From contig JAITIH010000228.1 of assembly GCA_031279525.1 (NCBI GenBank), positions 1 to 8,841 of the forward strand: a stretch of 8,841 bases of DNA. The letters run 5' to 3'. Below the pieces are notes generated by a model. It searched no databases. It was not told the DNA's origin and worked only from the letters and a program-made list of their open reading frames with translations. Both the position numbers and the translations under genes were made by a program. Within the stretch, counting starts at the first letter, position 1. Every line of letters begins with the position of its first letter. Below, piece after piece: positions 5,817 through 8,841 of the stretch. Origin of the DNA: Deltaproteobacteria bacterium (GTDB lineage: Bacteria > Desulfobacterota > Desulfarculia > Adiutricales > Adiutricaceae).

Positions 5817-5951
5817 TATAAAACGAATTCAAACCTCGCCGTCTATTGGCGACGACTTTTGGCTTTACGCCAAGGCCTATAGGGAAATGTCGCGATTTTT
5901 GGAGGCGCGATTTTTGGAGGATTGTCGCGGGTTTTTTAATCCGCGGTTTTT
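5817..5951 (+). ncRNA. Candidate small RNA with GGA-rich tandem repeat and intrinsic terminator
   Basis: A TATAAA box (5817-5822) without a clear -35 precedes two hairpins: TCGCC/GGCGA (5836-5852) and TTGGC/GCCAA (5859-5873). Next comes an exact 15-bp tandem repeat with GGAGG in each copy (5891-5920). The segment ends in a terminator hairpin with T-runs. No protein frame is credible. GGA motifs repeated in a short RNA that ends in an intrinsic terminator recall CsrA/RsmA-binding RNAs of the RsmY/RsmZ kind. That parallel is inference; there are few GGA motifs and the promoter is weak. Confidence 0.3.
5891..5920 (+). repeat. Exact tandem duplication of a 15-bp unit containing GGAGG
   Basis: CGCGATTTTTGGAGG occurs twice without interruption (5891-5905 and 5906-5920). 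CGCGA of the second copy can pair with TCGCG (5925-5929), which competes with the terminator stem and would present the second GGAGG in a 14-base loop. Confidence 0.85.
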
Positions 5952-5960
5952 GATTTTTTT
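5926..5960 (+). terminator. Orphan Rho-independent terminator
   Basis: CGCGG (5926-5930) pairs with CCGCG (5941-5945) around a 10-base loop and is followed by five T (5947-5951) and seven more T (5954-5960). It faces plus-strand transcription, but the nearest upstream plus-strand gene ends more than 1 kb away. It may end the candidate small RNA at 5817. Confidence 0.5.
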
Positions 5961-6311
5961 CTGGCTATATTTTTTAGCGCAGGGAGGGCCTCCATTTTTG
6001 AGGGCCTCGGACGAGTTAAATAAAACAATATTTGAAGATGGTTTCTATTGGCCCTGACGGAAGTAAATAAAATAGTGAAATTAAATTCTTGTTTTAATAT
6101 TATATATCTAATTTATCATATTTTAATCATCTGTTTGTCATGATAGAGCAGCTTATCAAAAAAGATATTTAAAATTTACTAATTGCATATTATTAAAATC
6201 GCAGTTAAAATATTGATTGGGTTAAAAATTGAGTTAATATTACCATGTTTAAGAGACAATATTTGTAAAAATGGACGGCCTAAAGGGGGCGAAGATAGAT
6301 TAAAGTGGCCT

Positions 6312-6384
6312 AACCGATGAGGCCCATTTTTGGAAAAATTAATCGGTTGGTTTTCCCATCCAGGAGCTTGAATCTTGCTCCCTG
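6312..6384. other. Nested hairpins in the AT-rich spacer
   Basis: AACCGAT (6312-6318) faces ATCGGTT (6342-6348). Inside lies ATTTTT-GG-AAAAAT (6326-6339). A second hairpin follows at 6361-6384, where CAGGAGC pairs with GCTCCCTG with one bulge. A third inverted repeat, CTAAATT/AATTTAG, spans 6460-6492. No gene is seen on either strand, so these may belong to an unrecognised RNA. Confidence 0.35.
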
Positions 6385-6587
6385 CTCGCAAACGTTCAAA
6401 AAAATTGGAGTCAAAGAAATTTCGAAAATTTATCGATAGAAAAAAACTCGAGAACCACGCTAAATTAATTTGGGTTCTTAAGGGAAATTTAGTTTTCCAA
6501 AAAGCCGAGGAAGGCAATGGGCTAGGAAAGGATAACTAACTGTTTTTATTGAGTTATTTAGGGATTTTGACAGAGGAAAATTATATC

Positions 6588-6616
6588 TTGACATTTAGTA
6601 TTTTTTAAAGGATATT
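6588..6616 (+). promoter_or_regulatory. Promoter of the SatP-type transporter gene
   Basis: A perfect TTGACA (6588-6593) is followed by 17 bases and GATATT (6611-6616, four of six matches to TATAAT). A second perfect TTGACA lies exactly 21 bases upstream (6567-6572). The predicted start, near 6623, gives a leader of about 150 bases. Confidence 0.6.
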
Positions 6617-6671
6617 AACTTAATCCTGAAAATTTTTATTTTTTTTGGTTTTGGGCCAGGGGAGTCCTAGA

Positions 6672-6692
6672 TCGGTCGCTTCTTTTGACCGA
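6672..6692 (+). other. Small hairpin in the transporter leader, followed by a G-run
   Basis: TCGGTC (6672-6677) pairs with GACCGA (6687-6692) around a 9-base loop and is followed at once by eight G (6693-6700). There is no T-tract, so it is not a terminator. It lies in the predicted leader of the SatP-type gene. Confidence 0.4.
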
Positions 6693-6720
6693 GGGGGGGG
6701 ATTTTCGCCAAGCCCATCTT

Positions 6721-6763
6721 TTAATCCAGGCACGGCTTTTCCCCTAGAAGCCCTGGAGATTAA
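6721..6763 (+). promoter_or_regulatory. Leader hairpin next to the ribosome binding site of the SatP-type gene
   Basis: TTAAT/ATTAA (6721-6725, 6759-6763) and CCAGG/CCTGG (6726-6730, 6752-6756) form a 10-bp stem with a 2-base bulge. A further inner stem of about five pairs (6735-6739 with 6747-6751) extends it. It ends two bases before the ribosome binding site AAAGG (6765-6769), so its folding or protein binding could control ribosome access. No T-run follows. Confidence 0.45.
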
Positions 6764-6775
6764 GAAAGGTGCATT

Positions 6776-7327
6776 ATGGAACTAAAGTTAGCAAATCCGA
6801 CTCCGTTAGGACTGATCAGTTTTGGTTTAACTACAGTCTTGCTTAGTTTTGCAAATGCCGGCTTGATAGCCAACGAGGCCGCCATCTTGGCTATGGCCTT
6901 TTTCTTGGGCGGCGTCGCCCAGACTTTCGCCGGGATTATGGAGTTTTTTAAGGGCAACACTTTTGGTTGCGCGGCCTTTACGGCCTTCGGGGCTTTCTGG
7001 CTGTCCCTCTTTGGCATCATGGTTCTTCCCTCTTTAGGTTGGGCCAAAACCGAGGATCTTAACGTCTTGGGAGTCTGGATTGGCTTGTGGGGAGTGTACG
7101 CGTTCCTGCTGCTTTTAGCGATTTTAAAAGGCGGTCGGGTCCTTACCTTCGTCTTCGTTACCTTGGTCATAGTTTTCTGGTCTATTTCCGCCTTTTATTT
7201 CACGGGCATCACGGCTATTCTGACTTTCGCCGGCTACTTAGGCATTATTTGCGGCGGCTCGGCCTTCTACCTGGGCGCGGCCATCGTGCTGGACGAGACC
7301 GCGGGCAAAAAGATTCTGCCATATTAA
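6776..7327 (+). CDS. satP: GPR1/FUN34/YaaH-family transporter (SatP-type acetate/succinate permease)
   Basis: A 183-residue inner-membrane protein, close to the length of E. coli SatP. The family signature NPTPLGL is at residues 7-13, followed by six hydrophobic segments (about 14-30, 33-56, 64-86, 97-118, 121-143 and 147-171). GGVAQTFAGIMEFFKGNTFG (45-64) matches the second conserved block. Known members carry acetate or succinate with protons; this protein is inferred to do the same. The ATG has AAAGG six bases upstream. The gene is a single transcription unit with its own promoter, a structured leader and a strong terminator. Its 5' part is richer in A and T than the other genes here, in line with the AT-rich DNA before it. 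Family call firm, symbol by similarity. Confidence 0.92.
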   Translation: MELKLANPTPLGLISFGLTTVLLSFANAGLIANEAAILAMAFFLGGVAQTFAGIMEFFKGNTFGCAAFTAFGAFWLSLFGIMVLPSLGWAKTEDLNVLGVWIGLWGVYAFLLLLAILKGGRVLTFVFVTLVIVFWSISAFYFTGITAILTFAGYLGIICGGSAFYLGAAIVLDETAGKKILPY

Positions 7328-7351
7328 GAAGGTCATTTGGCTCCGACCTTT
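7328..7351 (+). other. Small hairpin directly after the transporter stop codon
   Basis: AAGGTC (7329-7334) pairs with GACCTT (7345-7350) around a 10-base loop, starting two bases after the stop codon. No T-run follows. It may protect the 3' end of the message; the real terminator lies further on. Confidence 0.35.
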
Positions 7352-7403
7352 CAGTTTTGATAGCGCTAAAAGCCAATCGCTAACTAGCGCTGAAAAACCG
7401 ACG

Positions 7404-7444
7404 CCGGCCCGATCCCTATTTGGGCGATCGGGCCGGTTTTTTTT
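7404..7444 (+). terminator. Strong Rho-independent terminator of the SatP-type gene
   Basis: CCGGCCCGATC (7404-7414) and GATCGGGCCGG (7426-7436) form a perfect 11-bp stem around an 11-base loop, immediately followed by eight T (7437-7444). It lies about 75 bases after the transporter stop codon and is the clearest terminator in the window. Confidence 0.92.
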
Positions 7445-7993
7445 GCCCGGCCTTAAGCCAAGACTTTAGGATACCGAAATGTCCCTTCTAGGCTTTACGG
7501 CGGAGGCCGTGGCTAAAGGCCATGGAAGGCTTTGGCTAAGGGGATATTGGGGGAGGCCGGAGGCGAAAGGCCGCCTTATCGCGAACGGAAATCTTAGGCC
7601 ATAGGCTTTGAAGTGGGTAAATTCGCCAAATGACCCGGCGCCTAAAACGACGTAAATGTTTACATTATGCAATTAATCCGATTGAGCGATCCGCGGGGGA
7701 ATGCGCCGCGCGGCGACGCTTTAAGGGGAGTCTTGGCTTTGGCGAGAGATGGATCGATTCGTCGAGCCGCCGTAGGCCGTGCGGCGCGCGCGGCGGCGAG
7801 GGAGGAAGGCGGCGGCGACCTTAGGCCTCCCACTCAATTTCGTCACGGCTCTCCTTTGGCGGGGGCGGGCCGGGCGAGGGGACGCTAGCTGGCCCGGGCG
7901 CCCACGGCGAACCGGCCCGGTCGAGCTTAAGGCCTTAGGCGAAACTTTTTGGGCGAATCTGGCGAGGCGGCCTGGCGGGCCCTGTTTTTTGGG
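7445..7993. other. Gene-poor spacer between the transporter and kdsB
   Basis: I see no credible gene in these 549 bases. Three overlapping plus-strand open frames (7630-7824, 7667-7888, 7779-7997) give Arg/Gly/Ala-rich translations without motifs or ribosome binding sites. They reflect the absence of stops in very GC-rich DNA. Small elements include ACGGC-ggag-GCCGT (7497-7510), AATGTTTACATT (7655-7666, a 5-bp dyad with a 2-base centre) and the 12-bp palindrome CGCCGCGCGGCG (7704-7715). No clear minus-strand terminator for kdsB is visible. Confidence 0.55.
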
Positions 7994-8734
7994 CTAACCC
8001 GCCTGTAACCGCCTCCAGGCTTCTTCGGCTATGAGAAGATCCTCTGGCGCGTCCACTTCCGGGGAGAGGCCCTCGCCTACGGCCACCTGGATGGCCTCGC
8101 CTCGCTCCAAGATCCTAAGCTGTTCCAGCTTTTCGGCCGTCTCGAGGCGACCCGGGGGCCACTGGACGAACCGGCGCAAAAAATCGACCCGGTAAGCGTA
8201 AAGGCCAATGTGCTTAAAGCACTCCCCCGCGCCGTCGCGGTAAAAAGGGATGGGCGAGCGGGAAAAGTAAATGGCCCGGCCTTTGGCGTCGAAAACCACT
8301 TTGACGTGATTGGGGTTGGCGATTTCGGCGGGGTCGGCCAGGGGCACGGCTAAGGTGGCCACCGGGGCTGAGCCGCTCAAAAGGGCTCTGGCGAGTAAGC
8401 CTGGGTGCGCGGGGTTTAGGCAGGGCTGGTCGCCTTGGACGTTGACGACGACGTCCTCCTCGGCCAGGCCAAGGGCGGTCGCGGCCTCGTACAGGCGGTC
8501 GGTCCCGCTTTGGCGGTCCGGGGAGGTCATGAGGGCCTCGCCCCCAAAGGTTTTGACGGCCTTTTCGATTCTCTCGTCGTCGGTGGCCACCCAGACCCCG
8601 GCGACGTTGGGAATGAGGGCGGCCCTCTCATAGACGCGCTGGATCATAGGCCGCCCGGCTAAAAGGGCTAAAGGCTTGCCGGGAAAGCGGCTGGAGCCCC
8701 ACCGGGCGGGGATAATGGCCACGATTTTAGTCAT
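7994..8734 (-). CDS. kdsB: 3-deoxy-manno-octulosonate cytidylyltransferase (CMP-KDO synthetase)
   Basis: A 246-residue cytoplasmic enzyme that activates KDO with CTP to give CMP-KDO for the lipopolysaccharide inner core. The nucleotide-binding start IPARWGSSRFPGKPL is at residues 8-22. VATDDERI (49-56), SGTDRLYE (76-83), NVQGDQP (98-104), NPNHVKVV, YFSRSPIPFYRD and KHIGLYAYR follow in the order of known KdsB proteins. Near the C-terminus, EVDAPEDL carries the expected second metal-binding Asp. Residue 103 is Gln, where E. coli KdsB has Glu in QGDEP; Asp102 is kept. Length is typical. The ATG at 8734 has AGGA about eight bases upstream; stop codon TAG. It stands alone here, with a probable terminator of another minus-strand gene upstream. 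Confidence 0.96.
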   Translation of the reverse strand: MTKIVAIIPARWGSSRFPGKPLALLAGRPMIQRVYERAALIPNVAGVWVATDDERIEKAVKTFGGEALMTSPDRQSGTDRLYEAATALGLAEEDVVVNVQGDQPCLNPAHPGLLARALLSGSAPVATLAVPLADPAEIANPNHVKVVFDAKGRAIYFSRSPIPFYRDGAGECFKHIGLYAYRVDFLRRFVQWPPGRLETAEKLEQLRILERGEAIQVAVGEGLSPEVDAPEDLLIAEEAWRRLQAG

Positions 8735-8748
8735 TAAGGCTTTCCTAA

Positions 8749-8770
8749 GGGCAAAAACGATTTTTCGCCC
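8749..8770 (-). other. Hairpin just upstream of kdsB
   Basis: GGGC (8749-8752) pairs with GCCC (8767-8770), and five A (8753-8757) pair with five T (8761-8765), with one bulged base and a 3-base loop. It lies directly before the kdsB ribosome binding site and may affect translation. The T-run on the minus strand is inside the stem, so it is a poor terminator. Confidence 0.4.
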
Positions 8771-8792
8771 AATTAAACCTAAAGCCGGGGCG

Positions 8793-8841
8793 AAAAAAGG
8801 CCCAAGCCAGAGTGAGTTTCCAGGGTCTGGAATGGCTTGGG
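8793..8841 (-). terminator. Probable terminator of a minus-strand gene beyond the right edge
   Basis: CCCAAGCC (8801-8808) faces GGCTTGGG (8834-8841). On the minus strand this stem is followed by CC and six T (8798-8793). Inside lies a perfect hairpin, TTCCAG-GGT-CTGGAA (8818-8832). The outer stem reaches the window edge and may be longer. It would separate kdsB from its upstream neighbour and imply that kdsB has its own promoter. Confidence 0.5.

Larger units (their letters stand above)
4877..6775. other. Gene-free region of about 1.9 kb rich in short repeats and palindromes
   Basis: No frame in this stretch combines a usable start, a ribosome binding site and recognisable protein sequence. 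Open frames at 5422-5646 (plus) and 6179-6517 (minus) begin with TTG and resemble no family. The first part (to about 6060) is GC-rich with many GGCC and TTAAGG motifs. The second part (about 6060-6660) is AT-rich. Repeats and hairpins within it are listed separately. It could be decayed coding DNA, a cluster of small RNAs, or ordinary spacer in a genome of low coding density. I see no transposase remnants or tRNA. Confidence 0.6.

Noticed and set aside
5811..5850. tRNA-like TTCAAAC motif near 5828
   Set aside because: The flanking bases do not form a T-stem, and no matching acceptor, D or anticodon arm was found.
6179..6517. Open frame of 112 codons on the minus strand in AT-rich DNA
   Set aside because: It has a TTG start, no good ribosome binding site, no recognisable domain, and the composition follows the surrounding spacer.
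6760..7170. 136-codon open frame antisense to the transporter gene
   Set aside because: The sense frame is a clear SatP-family protein; the Lys/Pro-rich antisense frame is its shadow.
7466..7672. Open frame of 68 codons on the minus strand
   Set aside because: It has a TTG start and no recognisable domain, and it cuts across a spacer with small hairpins.
7630..7997. Three overlapping plus-strand open frames
   Set aside because: They overlap in different frames, are Arg/Gly/Ala-rich, lack ribosome binding sites and motifs, and are expected from very GC-rich DNA.

Overview
The window looks like chromosomal DNA of a Gram-negative bacterium. A KDO activation gene (kdsB) implies lipopolysaccharide, and a polar amino acid ABC transporter with a Sec-exported binding protein implies a periplasm. 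All genes read in the standard code. Coding DNA is GC-rich, and the proteins resemble those of Desulfobacterota (former Deltaproteobacteria). That placement is an inference from general protein character and is weak. Only about 60% of the window is coding, which is low for a free-living bacterium. It would fit a lineage with decaying or expanded intergenic DNA, such as a host-associated one.

Layout. Positions 20-3098 (minus strand) hold a compact four-gene amino acid ABC transport operon: binding protein, permease, ATPase, second permease. A possible fifth gene begins at the very left edge. The operon has a near-consensus sigma-70 promoter about 240 bases upstream of its first gene, and the long leader contains four almost touching hairpins. 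Positions 3460-3580 form a very AT-rich island with direct and inverted repeats. A 323-residue P1-family (DmpA/NylC-type) self-processing hydrolase follows on the plus strand (3905-4876).

Positions 4877-6775 are about 1.9 kb with no convincing gene. They are full of short tandem repeats, perfect palindromes and hairpins. One segment (about 5817-5960) has the layout of a small RNA ending in an intrinsic terminator. A GPR1/FUN34/YaaH (SatP-type) acetate/succinate transporter (6776-7327, plus) has its own promoter, a hairpin leader and a strong terminator. After another gene-poor stretch (7445-7993) comes kdsB on the minus strand (7994-8734), with a probable terminator of the preceding minus-strand gene at the right edge.

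How the genes work together: the ABC operon is one import machine for a polar amino acid. The P1 hydrolase may act on small peptides or amides, and the transporter would move acetate or succinate. Together these suggest life on small organic molecules, but nothing ties the plus-strand genes to the operon beyond proximity. I see no phage, transposon, CRISPR array, tRNA or rRNA. No complete new multi-gene system is visible. The most unusual material is the structured non-coding DNA.
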